Below, piece after piece: positions 44,425 to 54,233 of a stretch of DNA of 64,000 nucleotides (within the stretch, counting starts at the first letter, position 1; each line of letters begins with the position of its first letter). The notes beneath the pieces were generated by a model. The model was not told where the DNA came from and did no database searches. It saw only the letters and a program-made list of their open reading frames with translations. The stretch is taken from NCBI RefSeq assembly GCF_009363535.1, contig NZ_CP045369.1, forward strand, positions 3,173,001-3,237,000, in the 5' to 3' direction. The stretch comes from Microbulbifer sp. THAF38. Its GTDB lineage: Bacteria; Pseudomonadota; Gammaproteobacteria; Pseudomonadales; Cellvibrionaceae. A program made the translations under genes and the position numbers.

Positions 44425-45645
44425 TCAGACCTCGCTGTCAGTGATTTTGACCCGGCGCAGGGCACCACTTAAAGCCACCAGGGCAAAGGCAAGCAGACTT
44501 AAAATTCCCGCCCACAGCAAGGTGGTCAGGGGGGCGGCGTATTCACTCAAGACGCCAGCCGCCAGTGCTCCAAGGGCAGCGGAGCCAAACAGGGCAAACT
44601 GGTAAATGGAGATAATGCGACTGCGGTATTCCGCCGGGGCGAGCAACTGTACTATGCCGCGACCGAGGCCCGCCGAAGCCGCCGCCACCGCCCCCCAGCA
44701 CAGACACAGCAGGATCAGGCCCAGCTTGGTGGGACCGAGACTGATGGCAATTAACAGCGCCGCACTGTAGAGCAGGCACATAAGAATACCGCGCCCAGGT
44801 TCAGCACCCTGGCCGCGACGCAACATAGTCACCGTGGCGATGACGGTACCAGCTACGAAGGCCAGTTGCAGCGTGGCGTAATAACCGGCGCCGCGACCGT
44901 AGTCCTCCGCCAACAGCGGCAGCACCACCAGAAAAACACCAATATGCACAAATCCGTTAAAGGCCATCAACGCAGTCAACTCGCGCAGTACCGGGTGCCG
45001 CCAGGCCTGGGATAAGCCATCGAGAATCAGGCTGTGAGTGATTTTTTCCTTAGTCGTACGGCTGGCCCCACCCGCGCGCAGACTAATCAAGGCCGCAGCC
45101 GCCAACAGCAGTACCCCTACCTGTACTAACAGCAAGGCTTGCAGCCCCCAGTGTTCAAAGCGGCTCGCCAGCAACATCCCCACAGCCTGACCACCGTATT
45201 GGGCCAACATCATCCAGGTCACCGTTTTCTGCACCCGCCGCTCGGAGGTTTGACCACCGCCTTGGCGTGCACTGCGCTGTACCAGATTGTCCCGCGCCGG
45301 TTGTAGGAAAGCGCTGCAAATCCCCAGGCAAATCCCGTAGAGCATCAATACCGGTAGGGAGATCACGGACAGGAGGTAAACCAGCAGCAGACTTGTGTGG
45401 CAAAGGGCCAAACCAATGCAGGCCAGTGCGGAGACCGCTGCCGGATCACGGCGGTCTGCCAGGGCACCGCCGAACAGCAGGAACACCAGATTGGGCAAAA
45501 GCACCGAAGCCTGCACCCAGCCCAGTTGTAGAGCCGGCAAATCCACCACGGTGAGCGCAATCCAGGGCAGGAGGATCACCTGCAGCCCGGTAGCCAGGGA
45601 AGTGCCGCTGTAGCCCAGCAGAAATTTTTGCAGCCTGTGAGGCAT
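44425..45645 (-). CDS. MFS transporter
   Basis: A protein of about 406 residues with roughly twelve hydrophobic segments. It has an MFS loop motif at LLFGGALADRRDPAAVSAL and ends in a charged tail. The family type resembles drug or metabolite exporters of the MFS_3 group (enterobactin exporter-like: GLQVILLPWIALTVVDLPALQLGWVQA). The substrate is unknown. ATG at 45645 is chosen; TTG at 45666 is possible. It begins 25 bp after the transglutaminase gene ends and is probably in the same transcript. Confidence 0.82.
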   Translation of the reverse strand: MPHRLQKFLLGYSGTSLATGLQVILLPWIALTVVDLPALQLGWVQASVLLPNLVFLLFGGALADRRDPAAVSALACIGLALCHTSLLLVYLLSVISLPVLMLYGICLGICSAFLQPARDNLVQRSARQGGGQTSERRVQKTVTWMMLAQYGGQAVGMLLASRFEHWGLQALLLVQVGVLLLAAAALISLRAGGASRTTKEKITHSLILDGLSQAWRHPVLRELTALMAFNGFVHIGVFLVVLPLLAEDYGRGAGYYATLQLAFVAGTVIATVTMLRRGQGAEPGRGILMCLLYSAALLIAISLGPTKLGLILLCLCWGAVAAASAGLGRGIVQLLAPAEYRSRIISIYQFALFGSAALGALAAGVLSEYAAPLTTLLWAGILSLLAFALVALSGALRRVKITDSEV

Positions 45646-45669
45646 CTTTCGCGATAGACCTTCCAAAGG

Positions 45670-47694
45670 TTAGTGACCAGCCTGCTGGCTTTTGTTTGTC
45701 CGGACTCTTAGAGGGAGCCCCAAGCACCAACGCAGCAGACGGCGCAGCTCCATTAAAGCCCCTTTATCCCCGCCATAGGCTGCGCGCTCAAAGGCATCCG
45801 TCACCTGTCCGGCAAACTCTGCCAGCTGGGGTTTTTGCTCGGCGATGCGCCTGGCGAAATCCCTGGGCGCCTCACCGGGGCGGCGAGTGATACCGGCTCT
45901 GGCCATACGCTTGCAGAAGACTGTGTAGAGACGCTCCACGGCGGGCCGCTTGCGCCCCCGGCCGGTCAGGCGAGTCCACAGGAGAATCCCAAATAATACG
46001 ACAACCACCGGAGTAGCAAAAAACAGTGCCACACGCATGGGAGAAAGATCACCGAGTAATCTTTGCAAAGTATCCCGCTGCTTTTCACTATCAAAACTCA
46101 CTACCGTCTGATACCAGCGGTAATTGATCATGTCCCACTGCAGGCGCAGCTTCACCAGGACATCAAAGCGGTGCACCGGCAGCAGCGAGTCCTGCATAAA
46201 CTCCTCGCCGGCGGCACTTTCAAGACCATCCCGAACCCGCTCCGGGGAGACGGCAGCCGTGGGGTCCACCCGCTGCCAGCCGCGGCCATCGAGCCAGATC
46301 TCCGCCCAGGCATGGGCATCGTACTCGCGCACCAACAGGTACTTCTCACCATTCACCCACTCGCCACCCTGGTAGCCCGCTACCACCCGCGCAGGTACAC
46401 CGGCGGCACGCATGGCAAACACATAGCTGCCGGCAAAGTGTTCACAGAAACCCTTCTGGCTGTCGAATAGGAACTCGTCCACGCTGTCACTGCCCAGTGC
46501 CGGTGGACGCAAGGTATAGGTAAATTCGCGGTTGTAGAGCGCCAATAGCTGTGACGAAATCTCTTCAGCCCCCAATCCCCGGCGGCGCAAGCGTTCCACC
46601 CACTCGCGGGTGCGCTGGTTCCCATTGGCCGGCAGCTGCAGATTGCGGCGGCGCTCAGCGCTATTCAGTGGCGAGGGGATCGCCTGGGAATCACGAGGCC
46701 AGGAACGCACCTCATAGGCAAAGCGACTGTACACCGGCGAACGCTTTACCAGGCGGTCATCCGCGGTTTCCCCGACACCGGGGCTATCCGAAGCGGGCCT
46801 TGCCAGGGCAAATAACCAGGGGCTGCGGCTCGCCTCCTGAATCACCTGGTAGCGGTAACGTGGGCCGATTTGTGGCAGCGGGCGCTCGCCACTATTCCAG
46901 TACACCTGCCCCCCATTGCGCGGGTCCACACCCAACCCCTGACGCCAGGTACGCCCATCGAACTCGGAGTACACCAGCCCTCGCCAATAACGCTGCTCTG
47001 GCGGCGGTATGGGTCCATCGAAGGAAATGCGCAGTGCCGGCTTGGCGGATTTGGACAGGCGGGTGAAATCACCCGGTGCCATGGAGTCACTCACGCCGGT
47101 GCGACCGGCGGAGGTATCCTGGGGCACATTCCACAAAGGGCCCAAACGCGGCATCACCACAAACAGCAGCAGCATCAGCGGTGTGGCTTGCGCCATTAAT
47201 CGCAGGGAGAGCCCCAGGGCCCGGCGCGGCCGCGCACTGAAGCTTCCCAGCTGTGCCGCCAGTGCAGCGGTAATCACCAGGGTAGCGATCAAACCGTAGA
47301 GGGCATAGGGAATCGATTGTTCGCGCACGAACAGGGTCGCGGCAACAAAATAGGCCAGCAGCAAACTGACAAAGGCATCGCGGCGGCTTACCAGCTCCAG
47401 GTTTTTCAGGGTAAAGGACAACGCTAATAAAGCCACCATCGGCTCCAGCGCAAACCAGCGCTGGTAGGATTGCGCTAAACCCGCCACCGTGAGCGCAATC
47501 ACCAATAGTTTGAGGGCGCGCCCCGGCAGATCACGGCGACCGCGAAAGACCTCCAAGCGCCAATAGACTGCAAACGCCCAGGCAAAACCAATCCACAGTG
47601 GCAACTGGCTCAGCTGTGGCAGCAGGGCGACAAACTGCGCGGCGAAAATCCACAACAGGCTTTCGCGGGGCAATAGATCTCGATTATTCGCCAT
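45670..47694 (-). CDS. TgpA-like membrane transglutaminase (DUF3488)
   Basis: The 674-residue inner-membrane protein has several hydrophobic segments at the N-terminus (about 10-200). A periplasmic domain with a transglutaminase core follows: the Cys in KGFCEHFAGSYVFAMRAAG, the His in LVREYDAHAWAEIW and the Asp in RVDPTAAV. A last membrane segment (VALFFATPVVVVLFGILLW) and a DUF4129-like C-terminus follow. In Pseudomonas aeruginosa TgpA is needed for growth; its substrate is unsettled. The ATG overlaps the DUF58 stop (TGATG). The gene is the third of a MoxR-DUF58-TgpA operon. Confidence 0.9.
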   Translation of the reverse strand: MANNRDLLPRESLLWIFAAQFVALLPQLSQLPLWIGFAWAFAVYWRLEVFRGRRDLPGRALKLLVIALTVAGLAQSYQRWFALEPMVALLALSFTLKNLELVSRRDAFVSLLLAYFVAATLFVREQSIPYALYGLIATLVITAALAAQLGSFSARPRRALGLSLRLMAQATPLMLLLFVVMPRLGPLWNVPQDTSAGRTGVSDSMAPGDFTRLSKSAKPALRISFDGPIPPPEQRYWRGLVYSEFDGRTWRQGLGVDPRNGGQVYWNSGERPLPQIGPRYRYQVIQEASRSPWLFALARPASDSPGVGETADDRLVKRSPVYSRFAYEVRSWPRDSQAIPSPLNSAERRRNLQLPANGNQRTREWVERLRRRGLGAEEISSQLLALYNREFTYTLRPPALGSDSVDEFLFDSQKGFCEHFAGSYVFAMRAAGVPARVVAGYQGGEWVNGEKYLLVREYDAHAWAEIWLDGRGWQRVDPTAAVSPERVRDGLESAAGEEFMQDSLLPVHRFDVLVKLRLQWDMINYRWYQTVVSFDSEKQRDTLQRLLGDLSPMRVALFFATPVVVVLFGILLWTRLTGRGRKRPAVERLYTVFCKRMARAGITRRPGEAPRDFARRIAEQKPQLAEFAGQVTDAFERAAYGGDKGALMELRRLLRWCLGLPLRVRTNKSQQAGH

Positions 47695-48713
47695 CAGCCA
47701 CCCCACTTTGGAAACAGGGCCAGTGCCGACAACACTCGCTGCTGGTGCTCGGTGCCTAGAGAGGGCGGCAAAGTAGTGCCGGGAATGCGCAGGCCATAGG
47801 CAACGCCCTGCTTCTCCGCCTGTAAGACCCAATCACACAGGTTACTCAGGCGGGTCTCTACATCGCGCCCATCCAGCAACTCCCAGTCGAGCCACAATCG
47901 AGTATCCGTACGACTCTCATACTCCTTGCTATAGAGATCGCGACCGGCGGCATATTGTTTCCAGGCCAGATGGCGCAGAGAGTCACCGGGCTGGTAGGGT
48001 TTGAGGGAGGCATAATCATCCCCGCCGCGACGTACCTGGCCGGATGTACCCTCTACCAGGGCCTCTCCCAACGGCAGGGGCCCGGCGGTGAGCGGTCGCG
48101 GATATACCAGGAATTCCACATCCAGATCGATGCGGCTCCAGCAGCGAAACAGTCCCAGCGGAAAGCGGCTCTCAATTCTTAATCGCGGCGCCTGAATTCG
48201 CCCCCGCTGCAGGGCTGGCAGCGCAATACGAAAGTCCGCCGAAGCCACCTCACAGAGATCCACATAGGCGCCCTCCTCCGGTGGCCAACAAATTTGTATC
48301 CACTCCCGTTGGCGTTTGTCCGTACGACTCAGATTAATTTGTGCCTCGGCAAAGTCCCCGGCAAAAGCCGCTTCAGTGCCCAGTAATTGCAGACGCAGGC
48401 CGCTCAGGTTGGCGAAAGTATGCACCGGCAAGATAACGAAGACACTGATCAGTAAAAAGGTCAGGGCAAAAACCAGATTGTTCTCGTAATTGGTGGCCAG
48501 TAACCAGAGTAAAGCGGTTACCAATAAATAACCGAGCCCCGCGCGAGTGGGCAGGATAAATAAGCGGCTGTGATTTAGGGTGATATCCCGTGAGCGGGGC
48601 GCGCGCCGGCTGAGCCAGCGCTCCCCCAGCCCGCGAAAAAAATTGCGCGAGCTTTTCGAGTCTGTCGAACCTGTACTGGAAGCCTGCCGAGGAAAATCGC
48701 GGTTCACACTCAT
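47694..48713 (-). CDS. DUF58 domain-containing protein
   Basis: The 339-residue protein has two adjacent membrane segments (GLGYLLVTALLWLLATNY and ALTFLLISVFVILPVHTF) and a DUF58 domain near 190-300 with the signature YQPGDSLRHLAWKQYAAGRD. DUF58 proteins pair with MoxR ATPases and often with von Willebrand factor-like proteins. No separate VWA gene is here. It starts at ATG 48713, four bases after the MoxR stop. The role in the envelope is inferred. Confidence 0.88.
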   Translation of the reverse strand: MSVNRDFPRQASSTGSTDSKSSRNFFRGLGERWLSRRAPRSRDITLNHSRLFILPTRAGLGYLLVTALLWLLATNYENNLVFALTFLLISVFVILPVHTFANLSGLRLQLLGTEAAFAGDFAEAQINLSRTDKRQREWIQICWPPEEGAYVDLCEVASADFRIALPALQRGRIQAPRLRIESRFPLGLFRCWSRIDLDVEFLVYPRPLTAGPLPLGEALVEGTSGQVRRGGDDYASLKPYQPGDSLRHLAWKQYAAGRDLYSKEYESRTDTRLWLDWELLDGRDVETRLSNLCDWVLQAEKQGVAYGLRIPGTTLPPSLGTEHQQRVLSALALFPKWGG

Positions 48714-48717
48714 CTGC

Positions 48718-49650
48718 TTAGGCCGCGATAATATCCACCTGGCGCATAAGGCGCTCCACCAACTGATCGCCATTGCCGCCATCACTCTGCAAGCGGTGCC
48801 CAGCCACTGAGGGCAGCACCGCCTGGATATCCTCCGGCAGGACATGGCCGCGATTGTGAATCAGCGCCCAGGCCTTGGCGGCACGCAGTAACGCCAGGGC
48901 CCCTCGGGGCGATAAACCCACGGCACAATCCGGGCTCTGGCGGGTGTGCAGCACCAGGCGCTCTAAATAATCAAGCAGGCTGTCTGAGGCCTTCACCTGT
49001 CCCACCAGACTTTGCATTTTTTTCAGGGTGGCGAGGTCGATGCGCGGCTTTAGCTTGGCCAGCTGTTGGCGGGGGTCAGCCCCTAAAAACAGCGCCCGCT
49101 CGGCTTCGCGAGTGGGATAGCCTAGGCTGATACGCATCAGGAATCGGTCCAGTTGCGACTCTGGCAGGGCAAAAGTACCGGACTGCTGCAACGGATTCTG
49201 GGTGGCAATCACAAAGAAAGGCTGTGGCAGCGCGCGGGTTTCGCCGTCCACACTGACCTGGCGCTCCTCCATTGCCTCTAACAGGGCACTCTGGGTTTTG
49301 GGGGAGGAGCGGTTAATCTCATCGGCCAGTAATAACTGGCTGAAAACCGGCCCCTCATGAAAATGAAACTGCCCGGATTCCCGCTCAAAAATTGATACAC
49401 CGAGAATATCCGCCGGCAGCATATCGCTGGTAAATTGCACCCGTTTATAGGAGAGGCCGAACACCTGGGCCAAAGCATGGGCCAGAGTGGTCTTGCCCAT
49501 TCCGGGCAGGTCTTCAATCAACAAGTGGCCTTTAGACAAAAGGCAGGCCAAGGCCAGCTTCACCTGGCGCTCTTTTCCCAGCAAAACACTGCCAATATCG
49601 GAGACGATGGCGGAAACTATTTTTTGCACGGCAAATCCATTACTGCTCAT
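48718..49650 (-). CDS. MoxR family AAA+ ATPase
   Basis: The 310-residue protein has Walker A LPGMGKTTLAHALAQ near 43-57 and Walker B LLADEINRSSPKTQSALLEAMEE. Sensor-1 FVIATQNPLQQSG and a C-terminal lid (GLSPRGALALLRAAKAWA) follow. MoxR ATPases act as chaperones that mature or gate partner proteins, here probably the DUF58 and TgpA proteins that follow. It is the first gene of the operon, with a 155-bp gap before metZ. Confidence 0.9.
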   Translation of the reverse strand: MSSNGFAVQKIVSAIVSDIGSVLLGKERQVKLALACLLSKGHLLIEDLPGMGKTTLAHALAQVFGLSYKRVQFTSDMLPADILGVSIFERESGQFHFHEGPVFSQLLLADEINRSSPKTQSALLEAMEERQVSVDGETRALPQPFFVIATQNPLQQSGTFALPESQLDRFLMRISLGYPTREAERALFLGADPRQQLAKLKPRIDLATLKKMQSLVGQVKASDSLLDYLERLVLHTRQSPDCAVGLSPRGALALLRAAKAWALIHNRGHVLPEDIQAVLPSVAGHRLQSDGGNGDQLVERLMRQVDIIAA

Positions 49651-49805
49651 TTTTTCTCAGGCCAACAGAGGCCCGGTGTAAGCGCCCGCCAACGCTGTGC
49701 GGCAGGCGCCATGGTGCCAAGTCCGGATAAAAGCGGATTTGGTACCCGCTATTAATCATAGGAAGTCAGGGACCGATCCGGCCCAATCAAGGCCCGGCGA
49801 AACGC

Positions 49806-50987
49806 TTATAACAGGGACAGGCCCCGCATCAGATCGCGCTTCAGATCCTCGGCATTTTCCAGACCCACAGAAATACGAATCAGGTTTTCGGTGATACCGG
49901 CGCGGGCCTTGTCCTCATCGCTGAGGCGTCCATGGGTGGTGGTGGCCGGGTGCACGATGGTGCTCTTGGCATCGCCGAGGTTGGCGGTACAAGACAGAAT
50001 TTTACAGTTATCGATCACCTTCCAGGCTTCCTCGCGGCCACCGCGCACGGTAAAACTCAACACCGCCCCGAAGGCGTCCTGTTGTTCGCGGGCCAAGCGG
50101 TGCTGGGGGTGTTTGGGCAAGCCGGTGTAGTTGACCTTCTCCACCATCTCCTGCTCATCGAGCCACCAGGCCAGATCCAGGGCATTGGTGCAGTGGGCCT
50201 GCATCCGCAGCTTGAGCGTCTCCAAACCCTTGAGGAACACCCAGGCATTAAACGGACTCATACTGGGGCCAGCGGTGCGCAGAAATACCACTAGCTCATC
50301 CATGATCTCCTTGCGACCCACCGCGACACCGCCCAGGGCACGGCCCTGACCATCGAGGAATTTGGTGGCGGAGTGCACCACAATATCAGCGCCGAGTGCC
50401 AGCGGGCGCTGTAGCGCCGGCGTGCAGAAACAGTTATCCACCACCAGCAGGGCACCGGCACTGTGAGCAATTTCCGCCAAGGCACGGATATCCGCCACTT
50501 CACACAGTGGGTTGGAGGGGGTTTCCATAAACAGCAGCTTGGTGGAGCCATCCACCGCCTGCTTCCAGGAGTCCATATCGGTGAGATCCACATAGCTCAC
50601 ACGCACGCCGAACTTTTCCATATAGCGCCCGAACAGCGCGGTAGTGGTGCCGAATACGCTGCGGGAACAGATCACCCGGTCGCCACTTTTCAATAAGGAC
50701 ATACAAATACTGAGGATCGCGGCCATACCGCTGGCCGTGGCTACCGCAGCCTCACCACCTTCGAGCGCGGCGATGCGCTGTTCGAACATTCGAACGGTGG
50801 GATTGGTATAGCGGGAATAGACGTTGCCGGCACTCTCGCCGGTAAAGCGCGCGGCGGCTTCCGCGGCAGAGGGAAATACGTAACTGGAGGTGAGATAGAG
50901 GGCTTCGGAGTGCTCGCCCTCTTCCGAGCGGACCTGCCCGGCGCGAACGGCCAGGGTTTCCAGAGCGTAACCGTCGTCTTCAAACAT
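49806..50987 (-). CDS. metZ: O-succinylhomoserine sulfhydrylase
   Basis: This 393-residue PLP enzyme of the Cys/Met-metabolism family shows the PLP Lys in [43 protein letters not shown] and [14 protein letters not shown] complete the pattern. It makes homocysteine from O-succinylhomoserine and sulfide in methionine synthesis. The neighbouring purF matches the purF-metZ order known from Pseudomonas. Confusion with MetB or MetC is possible, but the context favours MetZ. Confidence 0.9.
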   Translation of the reverse strand: MFEDDGYALETLAVRAGQVRSEEGEHSEALYLTSSYVFPSAAEAAARFTGESAGNVYSRYTNPTVRMFEQRIAALEGGEAAVATASGMAAILSICMSLLKSGDRVICSRSVFGTTTALFGRYMEKFGVRVSYVDLTDMDSWKQAVDGSTKLLFMETPSNPLCEVADIRALAEIAHSAGALLVVDNCFCTPALQRPLALGADIVVHSATKFLDGQGRALGGVAVGRKEIMDELVVFLRTAGPSMSPFNAWVFLKGLETLKLRMQAHCTNALDLAWWLDEQEMVEKVNYTGLPKHPQHRLAREQQDAFGAVLSFTVRGGREEAWKVIDNCKILSCTANLGDAKSTIVHPATTTHGRLSDEDKARAGITENLIRISVGLENAEDLKRDLMRGLSLL

Positions 50988-51088
50988 ATACCGCTTCCTG
51001 GTCAGTATTTTTGGAAGCGGTCATATTAACCGAAACGGCCGTGCATGGCGCCCTCTTCTGCCGTGAACAGAGCGCCGCCGGAGATAAC

Positions 51089-52576
51089 TTACAGAGCGCT
51101 GGTATCGGTCTTCTTGTGTTTGGCTTCGTCGTTGCGCGCCGCGTGAAGACTATCGAGGTAATCTTCATCCACATCGCCGGTAATATAGTTACCGTCGAAA
51201 ACAGAGCAGTCGAACTGATCGATTTTCTGCTTGCCGCCGCTGGAACTCACCACCAGGTCTTCCAGGTCCTGGTAGATCAACCAGTCTGCACCGATCTCTT
51301 CACAGATCTCTTCAGTAGTGCGGTTGTGCGCCACCAGCTCACTGGCAGACGGCATATCAATACCATACACATTCGGGTACTTCACCGCTGGCGCCGCGCT
51401 GGCGAAATACACTTTTGCGGCACCCGCATCGCGGGCCATCTGGATGATCTGCTTACAAGTGGTACCGCGCACAATGGAGTCATCCACTAACAACACGTTC
51501 TTACCGCGGAATTCCAGTTCAATGGCATTCAGCTTCTGGCGCACAGATTTCTTACGCTGCTTCTGCCCCGGCATGATGAAGGTTCGGCCGATATAGCGGT
51601 TCTTCACCATGCCCTCACGGAATTTCACCCCCAGGCGGTGTGCCACGGTCTGGCCAGCGGTGCGAGCGGAATCGGGGATGGGAATCACTACGTCGATATC
51701 GTGGTCCGGGCGCAGGCGCAGAATCTTGTCTGCCAGGTGCTCACCCTGGCGCAGGCGCGCCTTGTGTACGGAAACGCCATCCATAATGGAGTCCGGGCGG
51801 GCGAAGTACACATGCTCGAAAATACAGGGAGTCAGGGTTGGATTCTCTGCGCACTGCTCGGAGTGCACCGTGCCATCCAGTTCGATATACAAGGCTTCAC
51901 CGGGGGCCACATCACGTACCAGGGTGTAGCCCAGTACATCCAGGGCCACAGATTCGGAGGCCACCATATACTCGGTGCCTTTGTCGGTCTCGCGCTTACC
52001 GTAAACCAGCGGGCGAATACCGTTGGGATCGCGGAAGGCGACGATGCCGTAACCCACAATCAGGGCCACACAGGCGTAGGCGCCGCGCACACGTTTGTGC
52101 ACACCGCGCATAGCGGTGAAGATATCCTCAGCCTTGGGGTGCAGCTTGCGCAGCTTGTGCAGCTCATGGGCAAATACGTTGAGCAGCACTTCTGAATCGG
52201 AATCGGTGTTGATATGGCGTAGATCCTGCTGGAAGATTTCCTCCACCACATCCCCCACATTGGTGAGGTTGCCATTGTGTGCCATGGCAATACCGTAGGG
52301 AGAGTTCACATAGAACGGCTGCGCCAGGGCGGGGCCGGAGCTACCCGCGGTGGGATAGCGTACATGACCGATACCAAAGTTACCTTTCAGGCGCTCCATG
52401 TGGCGCGCGCGAAACACATCGCGCACCAGGCCATTGGCTTTTTGCTGGTTCAGGCGATCATCGTCACAGGTTACGATGCCCGCAGCATCCTGTCCCCTGT
52501 GTTGCAACAGAGTGAGCGCATCATAGAGCTGCAGATTGACATCACTCTTACCGACGATACCGACGATACCACACAT
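51089..52576 (-). CDS. purF: Amidophosphoribosyltransferase
   Basis: The 495-residue enzyme makes 5-phosphoribosylamine from PRPP and glutamine, the first step of purine synthesis. The N-terminal nucleophile is Cys2 ([10 protein letters not shown]), exposed after Met removal. The Ntn glutaminase domain has [12 protein letters not shown] and [10 protein letters not shown], and the PRPP loop is [14 protein letters not shown]. The C-terminal extension ([10 protein letters not shown]) is short. It follows cvpA by 42 bp on the same strand, as in many gammaproteobacteria. Confidence 0.96.
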   Translation of the reverse strand: MCGIVGIVGKSDVNLQLYDALTLLQHRGQDAAGIVTCDDDRLNQQKANGLVRDVFRARHMERLKGNFGIGHVRYPTAGSSGPALAQPFYVNSPYGIAMAHNGNLTNVGDVVEEIFQQDLRHINTDSDSEVLLNVFAHELHKLRKLHPKAEDIFTAMRGVHKRVRGAYACVALIVGYGIVAFRDPNGIRPLVYGKRETDKGTEYMVASESVALDVLGYTLVRDVAPGEALYIELDGTVHSEQCAENPTLTPCIFEHVYFARPDSIMDGVSVHKARLRQGEHLADKILRLRPDHDIDVVIPIPDSARTAGQTVAHRLGVKFREGMVKNRYIGRTFIMPGQKQRKKSVRQKLNAIELEFRGKNVLLVDDSIVRGTTCKQIIQMARDAGAAKVYFASAAPAVKYPNVYGIDMPSASELVAHNRTTEEICEEIGADWLIYQDLEDLVVSSSGGKQKIDQFDCSVFDGNYITGDVDEDYLDSLHAARNDEAKHKKTDTSAL

Positions 52577-52618
52577 ATATTTGACCCTATTGATCGAAAA
52601 AGCGGCGCTAGCGCCCGA

Positions 52619-53113
52619 TTAAAATAACTCTACGAAATAGTCCTTCACAGACTTGGCCAGCTCCCGTGCACTGCCCTCGAATTCGAGGAAGTGGGGAATC
52701 AACACCGACTCACTCCACCAGCTGTCCTGATCCACCGGAGCCAGTGCCGGGGCCAGAATCAGCAGTGCCATCACCACAATGGCTCCCCGCGCCAGACCAA
52801 ACACCATACCCAGCACCCGATCGGTACCGGACAAACCAGTGGCCTCGACAAAAGCAGAAAGCATCATATTCAACAGAGCCCCAGCCAGGAGCGTACCGAA
52901 GAACAGAATGGCGAAGGCGGCGATCGCCTGGAGAGATGGGGTATCGACAAGGTTTGAAAGCAGTGGTGCCAGCTGTTCGCGAAACATCATCGCGACCAAA
53001 AAAGCGGCAACCCAGGTGAGCAGTGACAGGGTTTCACGCACGAAACCTCGACTAAGGCCGATAAGTGTGGAAACACCCACAATAGCCACGATGGTCCAGT
53101 CAGCCCAATTCAT
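52619..53113 (-). CDS. cvpA: CvpA family membrane protein
   Basis: The 164-residue protein has four hydrophobic segments and the family start NWADWTIVAIVGVSTLIGLSRGFVRE. FLVAMMFREQLAPLLSNL and SGTDRVLGMVFGLARGAIVV follow. CvpA is linked to colicin V secretion and envelope tolerance; the molecular role is unclear. It precedes purF in one operon, and the promoter should lie in the 433-bp gap upstream. Confidence 0.92.
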   Translation of the reverse strand: MNWADWTIVAIVGVSTLIGLSRGFVRETLSLLTWVAAFLVAMMFREQLAPLLSNLVDTPSLQAIAAFAILFFGTLLAGALLNMMLSAFVEATGLSGTDRVLGMVFGLARGAIVVMALLILAPALAPVDQDSWWSESVLIPHFLEFEGSARELAKSVKDYFVELF

Positions 53114-53546
53114 TCAAACCTACCTGCGTGGCGGCTGCTGCCGCGAAGAGCGCGCATTCTAACTTAAGGGACTAAGCGCGTGAAGCCGTAGACGAATCGA
53201 TTGGAATTTCCTACCCCAACTGCAAAATTTCGTGGGCGAATCGCCTTACCGCAATGGATTTATGCCGAAAAAAGTACAGGCGTATAGCCGCTTTCAGCGC
53301 GTCACCCTCCTGGGAAAGACCATACACCAGCGGGTAACGAGCCTAGCAAGAAATGAATGGACGCCCAGCCAGTTTCACAGCCACCCGCGAAATACTGGCA
53401 CAGGCTGGAGAAATTGCCGCTTCTTTAGAGTGAGAGAGAGCCGAATGGCGAGAGAGAACCAAGAGAGGGTCGACAAGAGCGAGAGCGGCTCGTCAGGCTC
53501 GCTCCCTAGCATCGCTGTAATTACCTGCTTGCAGGTCAATAAGCCA
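53114..53546. other. Non-coding gap upstream of cvpA-purF
   Basis: 433 bp between the cvpA start and the SPOR gene stop. Short frames in both directions lack recognisable products. It holds a hairpin GAGCGAG (53477-53483) / CTCGCTC (53498-53504), possibly the terminator of the SPOR gene, and should contain the cvpA-purF promoter and any purine operator. I did not find a clear PurR palindrome. Confidence 0.45.
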
Positions 53547-54233
53547 TCAGGCTTTAAAGCGGAGTACCAAGGTTTGTGCTTGCAATAGGGAATCCAGCTC
53601 CCGCTTAATACCCTCGGCATCGGCCTTATTGACCTTGGGCCCCACAAAGACCCGCACAAAGCGCCCTTTGTCCGTTTCCACCGCGCGGGTATAGGCGCGA
53701 TAACCCTTATCCATCAGCCGCATGCGCAGCTGCTGCGCGCGGGAGTCGTCCTTGTAGGAGGCCACCTGTACCACCCAGGCCATCGGCTGCCCCTGCTCGT
53801 CCACCAGTGGCGAAGTGGCCTTTTTGGAAGTTTTGGCAGTATCGCTCTCCGCTTCCGAGGCGGAATCGCTCACGTCTTGCTTGGACTGTGAGCCGGACTG
53901 AGAATCGGGATGAGAGTCGGAAGCGGCAAACTTGGCCGCCCCCTCCGCAGGGTTGGAAAACTTCTCCGGCACTTCCGGTTGAAAAATCTCTCCAGCCGCA
54001 GGAGCCGGTGCCACACCGGCAACAGGCTCGGGTTTGCCAATCTCAACCGGGCGAATATCGGGTTCCGCCGGGATCTGGCTCGCTTCGCTGATAGGCCCCT
54101 TGGACTCCCGGTCCAGCAGGCTCGGCAGGAAAATTACCGCGAGCGCAATCAGCACCAGCGCACCGACAATGCGCTGTTTAAAGCCGTCGTTCAGCCGCCC
54201 TCTGAGGGGGGACTTATCCTCGCAATTCTCCAT
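53547..54233 (-). CDS. SPOR domain-containing protein (DedD-like)
   Basis: The 228-residue protein has a short cytosolic N-terminus, one membrane segment (QRIVGALVLIALAVIFLPSLL) and a long low-complexity periplasmic linker rich in Pro, Glu, Ser and Ala. A C-terminal SPOR domain follows (AWVVQVASYKDDSRAQQLRMRLMDKGYRAY, then GRFVRVFVGPKVNKADAEGIKRELDSL). SPOR domains bind denuded peptidoglycan at the septum, so it acts in cell division. The ATG at 54233 lies 20 bp inside folC, and the order folC-dedD-cvpA is conserved. Confidence 0.9.
   Translation of the reverse strand: MENCEDKSPLRGRLNDGFKQRIVGALVLIALAVIFLPSLLDRESKGPISEASQIPAEPDIRPVEIGKPEPVAGVAPAPAAGEIFQPEVPEKFSNPAEGAAKFAASDSHPDSQSGSQSKQDVSDSASEAESDTAKTSKKATSPLVDEQGQPMAWVVQVASYKDDSRAQQLRMRLMDKGYRAYTRAVETDKGRFVRVFVGPKVNKADAEGIKRELDSLLQAQTLVLRFKA

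Noticed and set aside
53232..53659. Frames in the gap upstream of cvpA (plus and minus)
   Set aside because: Low-complexity translated sequence with no known domain; one overlaps the SPOR gene.
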